In this document: positions 31,861 through 41,269 of the stretch, piece after piece
How positions within the stretch are numbered: position 1 is the first letter of the stretch
How the letters are laid out: each line of letters opens with the position of its first letter
Source of the DNA: Prorocentrum cordatum
Taxonomy: Eukaryota > Sar > Dinophyceae > Prorocentrales > Prorocentraceae
Direction: 5' to 3'
NCBI GenBank assembly: GCA_963575745.1
Contig: CAUYUJ010021037.1
Coordinates: forward strand, 105,001-169,000
DNA length: 64,000 nt
The notes under the pieces: generated by a model
What the model was told of the DNA's origin: nothing
The model's input: the letters and a program-made list of their open reading frames with translations, nothing else
The model's database searches: none
Made by a program: the position numbers and the translations under genes

Positions 31861-33050
31861 CCTTCACTTGCGCGCAGTCTGTCTGGGGTGGTGCATGCGC
31901 CCGTGGCGTGCTCGATGTGCTCGGTGTCGCACTTCGGGGGCGTGGGCCACTTCTTCGGTGTGATGCCCCTCAGCCAGAACGCGGGGCTCTCCTTGGCCCC
32001 GACGCGCGCCCTTCTCGCCAGGCCCTCGGTCTTGCAGATGGTCTCGCAGTCATCTCTAGCGGCGCAGGCGCCCCAGATCCTGCGCTCGTCGTCCTCGGGC
32101 CTCCCGCATTCGCACCTGACCTGCTCGCCGCCAGAGGTCTCGTGTTTCCGTCTACGTGTCCAGGTACCTGCGCACGCCGCTGTGAGGAGCGCGCCGTAGG
32201 TGCCGTGGTGTTCTTTCTTCGCGAGCTGCCCGAGGTGCTTCTTGAGGTCCGTCACGTCTGCGCCATGTTGAAGCCATCCTCCGTTATGGTGCAGTGCGGA
32301 TCTCTCCCACAGTTGGTCCTGGATGTCTTGCAGGAGCGCGTCCACTATCTCTGCGTAGTCGCCGCCCTGGTCCTCAGTGCTGAATGTCCAGTAGTTGCCG
32401 TTTCTGTCGATCCAGATATCAGGCCCTCTGGAGTCCAGGCCCACTTCCCACAGTAGGAGGATGAGGCTGGCGAGCGGTCCCTTTCGAGCTTGCCACCTCT
32501 TCTCCGCTCTGAGCTTCAGCAGCTGGAAGTAGATCTTCCAGCTGCTGAAGTCCGATCTTCAGCAGCTGGAAGTAGATCTTCCAGCTGCTGATGTCCGGGC
32601 TCCTGGCCCAGACCTCGAATCATGTCTTCAGCTGCGCCTTCACCGACGTGATCGCGGGGTCTGCTCCTTCCAGCGCCAGGAACGTGGTGATGAACCTGCC
32701 TGGCCACGGGCGCCTCAACGCCTGCGCATACCTGCGCCGCGCCTTTTGCCTCGCCCAAAGGGCCATGCCGTGCACCGTCGTGCCGTACATGCAGGATGCG
32801 ACTGCGATTTGGTGGAGTGCGCCTCTCCTCCTCCTCAGCTGCAGCCTCCCAAGCTTCAGGCCCACTGCGCCACAGCGTGTAAACGCGTTCTGCGTCCGCT
32901 TCCTGTGCGCGGCCCTCCTCAGTGTACCCTTCGCGCCTCTGTCGATGGCAAGGTCCCTGCCCTCCGTGACGGCCTGGGCCGAGATGTTCTTTGCTCGCAG
33001 CGCCTTCTGGACCCTCAACCCTCATGGTGGTGCGGAAGCTGGAGCTGAAG
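31716..33050 (-). pseudogene. LINE element 2: reverse transcriptase thumb, linker and zinc finger
   Basis: The first phase (33,018-32,620) reads ARQKARRRYAQAL, like the basic thumb region of element 1. It passes a TGA at 32,620-32,622. Between 32,599 and 32,514 a 43-bp palindromic unit is duplicated. The next phase (to 31,716) holds LLWEVGLDSRGPD, KKHLGQLAKK and the zinc finger VRCECGRPEDDERRIWGACA, the counterpart of CPRC...HRIWLCPA in element 1, then AFWLRGITPKKW as in element 1 (ALWLRGVPSKG). The shift in phase equals what a 43-bp insertion would cause. Confidence 0.7.
32514..32599 (-). repeat. 43-bp tandem duplication of a hairpin inside the reverse transcriptase gene
   Basis: Units at 32,514-32,556 and 32,557-32,599 differ at only a few positions. 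Each holds perfect 16-bp arms (CTTCAGCAGCTGGAAG and its complement) around the loop TAGAT. Confidence 0.95.
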
Positions 33051-33700
33051 ATGATCGTCTTGCCCGCCAGCGAGAGCCCCTGACCTTGGAGTCCGTCTCG
33101 GAGCCCCTCTGTGACTGCCGTTAGCTCCTTCTCGACTGCCTCTGCGCTGCCCATGATGCGGGTGCTGATGTCGTCGAACCAGGCCCGCGGCATCGGCTTG
33201 GGCAGCGCCTGCGAGGCCTGAAGCAACCTCCCGAGGATGGAATAGACCACCGTCTTGGCCAGGTTGTTCGAGTGCCTCGATCCTGCCAGCAAAGTTCTGT
33301 CTGCCCAGGTCGGGTTCGAGAATGCTCCTTTCCAGCGTATCACTCTTGTTGCCGAATGCTGCAGCAGCATCATCACCGGCAGGCGGGGGCGGAAGTCCAT
33401 CCGCAGGCCTGCCTCGATGACGCAGTCGAGCTGTAGGCTGTCGTAGAACTTCTCGATGTCCGCGAGTAGGTTGCCGTGGAAGAGCTTCAGCGCGTCGCAG
33501 CACTCGTCGCATATCACTCTCCTCATCGCCTCGCGCAGGCAGCTGTTGCCTGCGACCGCAGCGTCCCATTCCCGCTCCTGCTGCTTGGCCCATCGCCTCA
33601 CCGCAGGCCTGTGCAGCAGCTCCCAGCAGCGCACCACCTGCGGGAGCAATGCCAGGGCCCTGTCGCCCTTTTGCGGGCTTGGGGGCCAGCATCGCGATCT
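33015..33700 (-). pseudogene. LINE element 2: reverse transcriptase catalytic core
   Basis: Motif A reads LLADIEKFYDSL at about 33,435-33,473, parallel to LFLDQTKFYDSA in element 1. Motif B is degenerate: LAGSRHSNNLAK where element 1 has VAGSGHGAPLAK. Motif C is WFDDI at about 33,170-33,186, keeping both Asp residues. This phase starts after a frame change near 33,680, at a CCCCC/AAAA run in ALAPKPAKG. The core is intact enough to name, but the copy cannot be translated as one protein. Confidence 0.85.
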
Positions 33701-34470
33701 CGCACAGCAGCTGCCACGGCCATGCGAGCGCGTGCTCGCATGCGTTGAAGAGCTCGGCGATCCTCTGACGGCCCTCTGGCGGCAGCCTGCGGATGTCCGA
33801 GCACACAAGCATGTCGATGCCCTTGCCCTTGTCTGGTTCGCCCCTGAGCGCCTCGTCTAGGTCCTCGAGTGACCACTCGGCGGCCTGCTCGGCCTTGGCG
33901 CGCTCACGTAGCCGTAGGAGGACCTCGGTGTGCTGCTCGTGCTTCATCCTGTCGCACTTCCAGATGTTGAGGAATGACTTGGCTTTCTCGACACTATCCT
34001 GGTGGGGCAGTCGAGCACTCCGTCATCTGTGACAACCTCCTCTACTCTCCTCGGCGGCGGCTTTGTTATTCGGTGAAGGACTCCAAGGTCTTTCTCCGCA
34101 AGCGCATGCCACTGTCCGAAGGCCCTCGAGTTCTCCCTGGGGCCCCTCTTGATTGCATTCCTCTGTTCGTCCTCTGCTTGCAGTGCCATGCCCTGGACCA
34201 CGTCGGTGTCTACTTTACTCAAGTCCGCCAGTCGTGTCCTCCAGATCTCTCTGTGTAGCTTGGCCGTGCCCGATGCCCTCTCGCTCGTGTTCGGGAGGCC
34301 GTCGTATGCGAGGTGCCTGCCCGTGGCCTCCAGGTGGAGCTGCTGCCGCGCGTCCTTGTTGCGCCTCCGCAGCCTCGCCAGCAGCGACAGGGTGTTCTCG
34401 GCTCTGCTCCGCCAGTCGGCTCTGCGGTTGGCGTACCTCTCCCTTCTCTCATGCTTTCTTTACCCGAGCA
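33680..34470 (-). pseudogene. LINE element 2: reverse transcriptase N-terminal region
   Basis: Two phases cover this stretch. The first (about 34,465-34,005) reads NRRADWRSRAENTLSLL, then LHLEATGRHLAYDG, a helical linker, and LHRITKPPPRRVEEV. The second (about 34,005-33,690) reads EKAKSFLNIWKCDRM, then GKGIDMLVCSDIRRLP, which matches KAKGVDVLNPMD of element 1 (fingers region), and CEIAMLAPKPAKG, matching AAIPKEAGGN. Frame changes lie near 34,465 and 34,005. Confidence 0.7.
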
Positions 34471-36600
34471 CATGATGAATCTTCTTGGGTCGCCCCTGCC
34501 GCAGTACTTCGCTCGATCCTGTGGGTCGATGTGGTAAGCCATGCAGTAGAAGTGCTCCATCGTATTCATGGTGGCTGCGAAGCTCAGGCCGAGGTCGATG
34601 GCCGAGTCGGCGGTCGCCTTGAAAGCGGCGCACTTGGCGATGTACTCAGGTACCTCTGCCTCAAGTGGTGTCTCCGCTGCCATCTCCATCATAGTCCAGA
34701 GGTCCCCCATGGCCGTCGTGTCCTGGTACTGCGTGTCGCCCACAGGCGGCTCTGGTGTAGCGGGATCCGCGCTCTGACGCCCGTCGGTGCGGCCTGAGCT
34801 GAGTGGCGACGACCTGCCCACCGTCGGCTCGAGGAGCACCGAGGTGGGGCTTGCGATCTGACGCCTGTTTGGGCTAGAGTCACGTACACCGGTATTCGCG
34901 AATCTTCCAGGCGACGTTACGCCCACAGACGGATCGAGGAGCACCGTTGTGGGATTTGCGTTCTGACGCCCCTGCTGCGTGGACTTTAACTCCAAGTACT
35001 GGCCGTTCTTTTCGTGCATCCTGATCTCTTCGGCCTCGGCCTCGGAGTTCAGGTTGGCGTTCACGACTGCCTCATCGCCGTCCATCTGTAGCCTGCATGT
35101 GCCGGGCGGTGTCGGCCTGCCCGCCGTCGGCTCGAGGAGCGCCGCAGCGGGACTTGCGATCTGACGCCGGTTTGGGCTGGGGTCTCTTTCGCCAGTATTC
35201 GCAAAGCAAAATGGCGACGTTGAACCCACATACGGCTCGAGGCGCGCCGTTGTGGGATTTGCGTTCTGACGCCCCTGCCGCGTGTAGTTCAGCACCAGGT
35301 CCTGGACGTGCTCGTCGCACATCCTGATCGCTTCGGCCTCATCCTCGTGGTCCAGGTCTGCGAACACGTCGACCTCTTCGTCGTCCATCTGGTGTCTGTA
35401 CTCGCCGAACGCGCGGGCCTCTGGGCCTCCTCCAAGTCCCCCGTGCCTGCCCAGAGGATCCAGGCCGACGGTGCATGGGGGGCAAGGTTGGGACGGGGGC
35501 CTGGGCGCGTCGCCCTGGCCGACCTGCACGGTCTCGGTGGTCGGGAAGCTGGCCCAGCCTGCCACTGGTGCGAGCGCCTCCCAGCGCTCGTCGTCCAGGA
35601 GCTCGGAGTTCTGACCTCTGCCTTCCACGATCTGCGTGCCTGCAGCGCTTGCCTTGGCCTCCTCCATGGCCTTGGCCTGCAGTCTTTTCTTGGTCCTCTT
35701 GCTTGCTGGGTTGGGCGCTTTGCCCTTCCTCGGTGGGTGCGGGAACGCCTTCGGCAGGGTCAGCGTTCTGCACTTGGTCTGTAGTCCTTGCCCTCGGATG
35801 GTGAACTTCAGCCTTATGTGTGGCTTCCACGGTACGTCGTAGACGCCCTCGACTCCTGCGATTAGCTTGCTGCCTGCGTCGTCCGTCATCGCGAAGTCGA
35901 TGTGGGAGGGCTCCTGTTCCGCGAGGAAGCAGGTGTGCTGGTCTTTTGGCAGTGAGATGATTGCGCTCGCTCCCACCGCCCTTGGCCAGCCTGTCTCCCA
36001 GAATGTATTCGGGTCGGTGTTGAAGTCGCCGCAGACCACCCACGCTCCTTGCAGCGTCTTGATGAACGCGGCCAAGGCAGTGAGCTTGCGGCTGTTGATG
36101 CCCTCCACCAGCGACTTGTTGCAGTCCAGGTAGAGGCTGATGACTGTGAGCGTCGTCCCCTTCAGGTGCCAGGTGACTGGAGTCCAGTCGCACATGTCGA
36201 AGCCCCCTGCCCGATCAGCGCCTCGTCGAATGTCAGCTGTGGCAGTCGAGACCTGTCGAGCTCTCGCCATGTGTCTGAAGCTGGTGACGCGCAAGTGCCC
36301 CTAGGAGATCGCTGCCGTTCCCCCGCAGAATCCCCCCTCTGAGCGTGAGCTATCCCTGGCCGCGGTGCATGTGGCCCTGTACCCCATCTTGCACAGGTCA
36401 AGCTCCGCGCCCTCGATCTTGGCACGTGGGACGCGCATTTCCTGCAGCGCCATCATGTCGAACCCTTTACCCCCGATGCCCTGCTGCATCAGCCACAGCC
36501 GTGCTGTGGGGCCCCACGTTGAGATGTTGGCGCATAGGAGCGTGCGCTCTTGGGCGGCGGCGTCGCCAACATCCTGCCGCCGTCGCCCCCGCGCGCGCCC
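34466..36600 (-). pseudogene. LINE element 2: AP-type endonuclease and long linker
   Basis: The endonuclease begins with LLCANISTWGPTARLWL (compare FFGNITEWGPQAARF in element 1). MALQEMRVPR follows with the metal-binding Glu, then WVVCGDFNTDPN with the GDFN motif, EPSHIDFAMT, and PWKPHIRLKF at the end. A TAG at 36,301-36,303 interrupts the first third; another TAG at 36,601-36,603 separates it from ORF1 in the same phase. After about 35,400 a Pro/Asn/Arg-rich linker with a 101-residue duplication follows, then a helical stretch (DLWTMMEMAAETPLEAEVPE) and YCMAYHIDPQDRAKYCGRG. Confidence 0.8.
34783..35388 (-). repeat. 303-bp in-frame tandem duplication in LINE element 2
   Basis: Two units of 101 codons start at 35,388 (MDDEEVDVFADL) and 35,085 (MDGDEAVVNANL). 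Both share EAEAxxIRMxExxxQxLxL, then QGRQNANPTT, FANTG-RD-SPNRRQIASP and LLEPT-GR. Inside each unit a shorter motif, RQxAxPxxxLxPxxGxxSP, occurs twice, with a fifth partial copy after the second unit. Confidence 0.9.
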
Positions 36601-37862
36601 CTAGTGCGGCTGGGGGCTGCCTGCCCCCGCTGCACCCTGCGCGGCGCGCCTGCTGGCCAGGTATGCCTCGGCCTCGCTGGCGCTGGCGGTGGCGTTGCCT
36701 CCTGCTGCCGCCGCTGCCGCTGGGGTGTCCGCCGCCTCCGCTGCCGCCTTGGGGGCTGCGGGCTCTCCTGATGCCAGCTTCCTCTTCTTGGCCTCCTGCT
36801 GTATGACCTTCCGCTTCTCCAACGCCGCCTCCTTGGCATTCGCGAGGTGCTCCCTCAAGTGGCCTTGGGACTGCTTGGCGTTCTCCTGCATCTGCTTCAC
36901 GATCGGGCCTTGGCCTCCTCGACCTGTCGATTGGCTTCTTCGTCCAGGTCGTCGTCTGCCAGTGCGAACTCCTTGCTGATGTCAGCTGCCAACTGCCCTT
37001 CGGTCAACTCGTCGAGCTGCCCCGCCACGAGCTGCTCGATGATGCCTGCCATAGGGGCCTTGCTTGCCCTCGTTGTGGATCGCGTCGCACTCCGCCTCTG
37101 CCTGCAGCACAGCTTCTGCTCTCTTCTCGAGCAGCACTCTTGCCTTGCGCGCCTCCTCCTCTGCCTTCTGCTTCGCCGAGAACGCCAGGAAGTACTGCCT
37201 CTGCGCTGCTTGCAGCGCGCGCGCTGCTGTGGCCATCCTCTCGGCCCTCGGCTTGGGCGGCGACGTCGTCTTCGCCGCCTGCAATGCCGAGGCCGCCACC
37301 TCGATCTGATTGGTGATCGTTGCGCTTCCCTCGATCTGCAACTGTCCGAGGGAGGCGGTGGTCAGCTGCAATGCCTGGGCCAGCTGCTCTGGGCCCTTGC
37401 CCTTGCCGCTCGCCTTCCCGCCACCTGTGCTGCCGCCGCCTTTGCGAGTCGCCTCCTCCTGCGTGGCCTTGGCGACCCTGGGCTTCGGCAGCATCTTGTT
37501 GCAGGAGCTGCAGCGGTACTCCATGTTCTCCAGCTTGGAGTTCCACCACCACTCGCCGCACGACTTGCAGTCGGTGTACTCGACTGGCCGTCCCATTCCT
37601 GCAGTCGTCGGCGGCGTGCTGCCGTGGTGCCTCTCCAGCAGCCTCGCCCTGAGGTCTCTGCGCGCCTCTGCGCGCGCTCGGCGCTCGCGCCTGTGCCAGG
37701 CGGGCGAGCGTTCGCGCTGCGCCGTCTTGGCGGCGGCCGCGCTACCTCCTCCTCCGCCTCTGGACGCGCCGCCTGGCGCTGGGGGCCCCGATGGCGCGGG
37801 CCCGCGGGCGCCCCGCCGCGGGGCAAACGGCTCGCGCGGGCCTCGCTGCGGAGCCACCTGGA
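36601..37862 (-). pseudogene. LINE element 2: ORF1 with zinc ribbon and coiled coil
   Basis: An Arg/Ala/Pro-rich leader precedes a likely ATG at MGRPVEYTD. The zinc ribbon reads DCKSCGEWWWN...YRCSSCNKML, with the same C-x2-CG-x-W-x-WN spacing as element 1. A coiled coil follows: AAQRQYFLAFSAKQKAEEEA, then RKARVLLEKRAEAVLQAEA. Near 37,055 the coding phase changes to IIEQLVAGQLDELTEG and near 36,905 it changes back to QMQENAKQSQGHLREHL and EAALEKRKVIQQEAKKRK. The end is Ala-rich and stops at the TAG at 36,601-36,603. Confidence 0.7.
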
Positions 37863-38090
37863 ATAGGAGGAGGAGGGGGAGAATGAGGAGGAGGAGGAGG
37901 AGGAGGAGGAGGAGGAGGAGGAGGGAGGGGGGAAGCGGAGGAGCAGGAGGAGTGGGAGGAGGAGGAGGAGGAGGAGGAGGAGGAGGAGGAAGAGGAGGAT
38001 GAGGAGAAGGATCTAGACCCCCTCGAAGAGGAGGAGAAGGACGAGGAGGAAACAAAACAAGGAGGAGGAAGGGGAGGAGGAGGACCCTGA
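37862..38090. repeat. (GGA)n tract at the 5' border of LINE element 2
   Basis: GGA triplets with GAAT and GGGG variants. In the sense of the element this is (TCC)n ending in TATTCCAG, which resembles a polypyrimidine tract with an AG acceptor just before the coding region. Confidence 0.85.
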
Positions 38091-38206
38091 TCTTTCAGGA
38101 GAGCTGGAAAAAAAAAACACCAGGACCTGTAAATTCCCGTCGAGGTTTTAGGCAAGGTCTATAGGTCTGGAGGGCTATTTTCTAGCACTCTGGAAGGTCA
38201 GGCTTG

Positions 38207-38315
38207 GAGGGGGAGGAGGAGGAGGAGGAGGAGGAGGAGGAGGAGGAGGAGGAGGAGGAGGAGGAGGAGGATGAGGAGGACGAGGAGGAGAAGGGGAAGG
38301 AGGAGGATGAGGTTC
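38207..38315. repeat. (GGA)n tract
   Basis: About 110 bp of GGA with few variants. Glu-rich frames are artefacts. Confidence 0.9.
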
Positions 38316-38322
38316 ACGACGG

Positions 38323-38395
38323 GAGGTTTTGCCATAGGTTCGGCCATCGGAGGCCCCGAAAAGGCCACCGATGGCCGAACCTATGGCAAAACCTC
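38323..38395. repeat. perfect 28-bp inverted repeat
   Basis: Arms at 38,323-38,350 and 38,368-38,395 are exact complements, with a 17-bp loop. The arm carries GAGGTTTTGCCATAGG and TTCGGCCATCGG. The part GGCCGAACCTAT also occurs in family K at 41.3 kb. It could be a cruciform, a small RNA precursor or the core of a deleted inverted-repeat element. Confidence 0.9.
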
Positions 38396-38870
38396 GGGAT
38401 GAAGACCCGGCCCTGGGGAGAGAGGCGAGATCTCCGGAGGACCACGTAATGAAACATCACGACGTCGGGGGGTGGGGTCTGGGGAGGAGGAGGGGGAGCG
38501 GAGGAGTAGGAGGAGGGTAAGTAGAGGGCAGTAAAGAGGGTGACGAGGAGGATGGAGGGGAATGCAAGGATGGCGCGGGAGGGGTCCACACCTCTGGGGA
38601 GCCGCGCTGTGAAAACTCACGACGTCAGATATATTGAATTACCAGTGAACACCAGGCAACGCCGAAGGGGGTTCACCACTGGGGGTGCCGCCACTTCCCC
38701 CGTCGAAGAGGACGCTCCCAGGACCACCAGGACTGCCCCAAACCCCAAGCTGCCGCCACCTTAGCGGTGCCCCCCCTTGGCACTCAGAACTCCGACGTCG
38801 GATTTTGTCAAGAGACCCCGCGTTGGTGGAGACAGCGCCACGCGTCCAGCATCCCATCCCAGCATGTCCT
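38396..38870. other. no gene recognised; traces of family C
   Basis: The first 60 bp resemble the family C left end in reverse (GATGAAGACCCGGCCCTGGGG). The rest is mixed sequence with GGAGG runs and no recognised domain. Confidence 0.4.
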
Positions 38871-38873
38871 TGT

Positions 38874-38975
38874 GATCATCATCATCACCACCATCATCAT
38901 CTTCACCATCACCATCAGCATCACCATCATCACCATCATCCCCATCATCCCCATCACCCTCCCCACCATCCTGGG
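38874..38975. repeat. (CAT)n tract
   Basis: CAT and CAC triplets over about 100 bp. Confidence 0.85.
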
Positions 38976-39083
38976 ACCAACGTTCAATTTTGCGAATGGC
39001 TGTAGTTTATGGCCCGGGGTCCAGCGAGGGCCCTCGGAGGCCGAACACCAGCAAGGACATCGCGTCGTGATCATGCTCGCGTT

Positions 39084-39240
39084 AAGTCGGGCATATCCCC
39101 CTACAGGAGGAATACAAAAAATAGTAAGACTTAAGAAAGTCTGGGGACGATGTTTGACTATGTGTGGGCACTTTGGTGTATTTTTGAACTATTTTGAATG
39201 TTTCGTCCAAAATCCGCCCGTAAGGGGACATGCCCGACTT
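39084..39240 (+). mobile_element. inverted-repeat element family B, copy 1
   Basis: It starts AAGTCGGGCATATCCCCCTA and ends with GGGGACATGCCCGACTT. The arms extend over about 26 bp, including ACAGGAGGA and TCCGCCCGT. The interior is AT-richer and has GACTATG and AACTATTT. Copies also lie at 42.0, 48.9 and 50.3 kb. Confidence 0.8.
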
Positions 39241-39459
39241 ATTGTTCGCGATGAGGGGGCGGGTCGGGTCAGAACTCCAGCGCCCAGAAGATCCAAGCCC
39301 CCCCCCCCTGGGAACGCCCTCGGCGAGGCGCAGCTGCTAGAAAGCATCCCGACGCTGGAAAACTTCTGGGGACCCACGGAGACGCCCGAACACCTCCAGC
39401 CTCGAACATCCCGTCGTGATCTTGTTCGCGACGAGGTGAGGTTAGAGGAACGAAAAACT
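39241..39459. other. no gene recognised
   Basis: Short mixed sequence between two inverted-repeat elements. Confidence 0.4.
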
Positions 39460-39625
39460 GCATAAGCATAAACTGTTGGCGCTCCACACGAATTTCGTGG
39501 ATCCGCGCTGGACTTCCCTGCCTTGCGCGAGAAGCGCGCCAGGGGCGGCGCAGGAGGCGCTGCCAGGGGACCCCAGCACTGAACCAAGAAATTCGCGCGG
39601 AGCGCCAAACGTTTATGTTTATTGC
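39460..39625 (+). mobile_element. inverted-repeat element family A, copy 3
   Basis: GCATAAGCATAAAC and TTGGCGCTCC at the left pair with GGAGCGCCAA, GTTTATG and TTATTGC at the right. The core has the double hairpin with GCGAGAAGCGCGCCAGGGGCG. Confidence 0.8.
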
Positions 39626-39745
39626 GTGTCTCTTCTTCGAGAGGTGGGGATGGCACTGCGGCCCAAGAAATCGAGGCGCCAAAAGTGTAACTGTATGGAA
39701 TCGTTTCTTCTTCGAGAGGTGGGGATGGCACTGCGCCCACGGACG
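39626..39745 (+). repeat. 75-bp tandem repeat next to family A
   Basis: TCTTCTTCGAGAGGTGGGGA followed by TGGCACTGCG occurs at about 39,629 and 39,704. Between the copies AGGCGCCAAAAGTG and GTATGGAA resemble a decayed family A right end. Confidence 0.75.
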
Positions 39746-39814
39746 GGCGGACGCGTACCAGGGGCCACCGGTTCCACCATATCTGTGTCCCAGAATGTTG
39801 GGCGGGGGGAGCTC

Positions 39815-39905
39815 CTCCTCCACCTCCTCCTCCACCTCCACCTCCTCCCCCTCCTCCTCCTCCTCCCCCTCCTCCTCCTGCTCCCCCTCCTCCTCCCCCT
39901 CCGCC
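39815..39905. repeat. (TCC)n tract
   Basis: TCC, ACC and CCC triplets over about 90 bp. Confidence 0.85.
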
Positions 39906-39959
39906 TCCTGTGCGTCTCAAGTAGTCCTTCCAAATGATCCTCCTCCTCCTCTTGCGGGC

Positions 39960-40080
39960 GCCCGCGGTTGCCTTCTCTCGCGGCCCCTGGGCCTGGGGGA
40001 GGGCTCCTCGAGAGGCCGAGAAGGGCCCAGCACCTCCCGTCTTGACCTTTTCCACGGCGAGACCCACGGCCCCCTCGCGT
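39960..40080 (+). repeat. dispersed repeat family C, divergent copy
   Basis: GGGCCTGGGGGAGGGCTCC, then GAGAGGCCGAGAAGG, CACCTCCCGTCTTGACC and CACGGCGAGACC follow the family order. Confidence 0.5.
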
Positions 40081-40107
40081 TGCGAAGACAGACAGGAAAG
40101 ACAAAAG

Positions 40108-40292
40108 AAAACGGCATAGGCATGAACGTTCTTGGCGTTTCGCGAGGATTTCTCCGAGCCGCGCTGTGCCCCCCTCTCTGGCGCGCGGAGCGCGCCTGGG
40201 GCGGAACCGGAGGCGCCGCCAGGGGGACCCAGCGCGGACCGGATCCAAGAAATCCGCGCGGAGCGTCAGAAATGTATGCTTATGCCGTTTTT
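40108..40292 (+). mobile_element. inverted-repeat element family A, copy 4
   Basis: The best preserved outer repeats of the family: AAAACGGCATAGGCAT at the left and ATGCTTATGCCGTTTT at the right, with one mismatch. The core has GGCGCGCGGAGCGCGCC and GGAGGCGCCGCC. Confidence 0.85.
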
Positions 40293-40339
40293 GCCTCTTC
40301 GAACCCAAAAAAAAGGCGACGGGAAACTTTACACTGTAG

Positions 40340-40445
40340 ACTCGGCCTCCCAGGGCCCTTGCTGGGCCTCGGGGCCGTCAAAAAACAGCCCATGATGACA
40401 AAGTGGCCCTGGGGCTCGACGTTGAAAACAAAATCACGACGTCGG
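40340..40445 (-). repeat. dispersed repeat family C, reverse
   Basis: CGGCCTCCCAGGGCCCTTGC, then GGGCCGTCAAAAAACAGCCC and the flanking ATCACGACGTCGGGG are the complement of the family right half. Confidence 0.6.
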
Positions 40446-40494
40446 GGGCTGAGGAGGACCCCGAGATCACGACCGGAGCCCTGGACTCCATCAT

Positions 40495-40740
40495 TTTGGA
40501 CGCCCGATTTATATTTGGGATAGCTGCAGCCCGGGCTAACTCCGTCTTGGGCCCCCAAGAAGGCGCGAATACGATGCAGTTACCCCTGACTGCCACCAGC
40601 CCTGCTGATTCAGGAGGCTTGGACGCCCGAGCTATCCGGGATGACGGCGGTCCGGGGCAACTCCAACTCCGGTTGGGGCCCCCCAAAGGCGCGAACCTGT
40701 AGCTGACTGCCACGATGTCCCCGATGATTCGGAGCTCTGG
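40495..40740 (+). repeat. tandem duplication of about 124 bp, diverged
   Basis: TTGGACGCCCGA occurs at 40,496 and 40,620. Both units then show GGGCCCCC(A)AA-GGCGCGAA and CTGACTGCCAC in the same order. Confidence 0.7.
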
Positions 40741-41074
40741 CATCATTCTCGAGCCGGGCGAGAACGACCAGCTCGAAAAGATCGAGGCGTCAGGATCCCA
40801 GGGGAGCGGGGGCCCCGATGGCCTCGACGGGCCCTCCTCCCAGGACCCCCGGCGTCTCGACTTGTACTGTGCGAGGCACGGGCCTTACGACCGCTCGACC
40901 ACTTCTGACGCGAAGCCGGGACAAGGACAAAATCGGGTGAGGGCAAATCGAGAAACTCTGAGATCCGACGGCTTCGGAAAATGTCTCGGGTGCCGCGGCC
41001 TTCTCGGAGCATTCCGGACCGCTCTGAGAGCGGTCAGAACGCTCTGGGACGGATTCTTTATCCTCGTCCCGGCC

Positions 41075-41165
41075 CCGTCCGAGCTTCCCCGGGACCGGTT
41101 TGGCATCCCGAGTTGTCTCTTGACGGTCCAGAGGCCCAGCAAAGGGCCCCGAGATGTCGAAAACT
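41075..41165 (+). repeat. dispersed repeat family C, partial
   Basis: GGGACCGGTTTGGCATCCCGAG, then TTGACGGTCCAGAGGCCCAG and GGGCCCCGAGATGTCG. Confidence 0.5.
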
Positions 41166-41269
41166 GAAAAACAAACTCCGTCTCGAGTTACGCCGAAGTT
41201 TGGGCTCCGAGGTGCGCCTGTCCTGGGATGGGCGCAGGGTTGCCAAGGGTAGAACTGGGGGGCTTACTA

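Larger units (their letters stand above)
29640..37862 (-). mobile_element. LINE retrotransposon, element 2, decayed
   Basis: A minus-strand element of about 8.2 kb with the same order of domains as element 1: zinc ribbon and coiled coil, endonuclease, reverse transcriptase, zinc finger, RNase H, Cys-rich tail. It is longer because it has a 303-bp in-frame duplication between endonuclease and reverse transcriptase and a 306-bp in-frame duplication after the RNase H. The reading is broken by in-frame stops at 36,601 (TAG), 36,301 (TAG), 32,620 (TGA), 31,713 (TGA) and 31,051 (TGA), and by about seven frame changes. Both borders carry GGA triplets on the plus strand. No spliced leader is visible at its 5' border. 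Confidence 0.8.
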
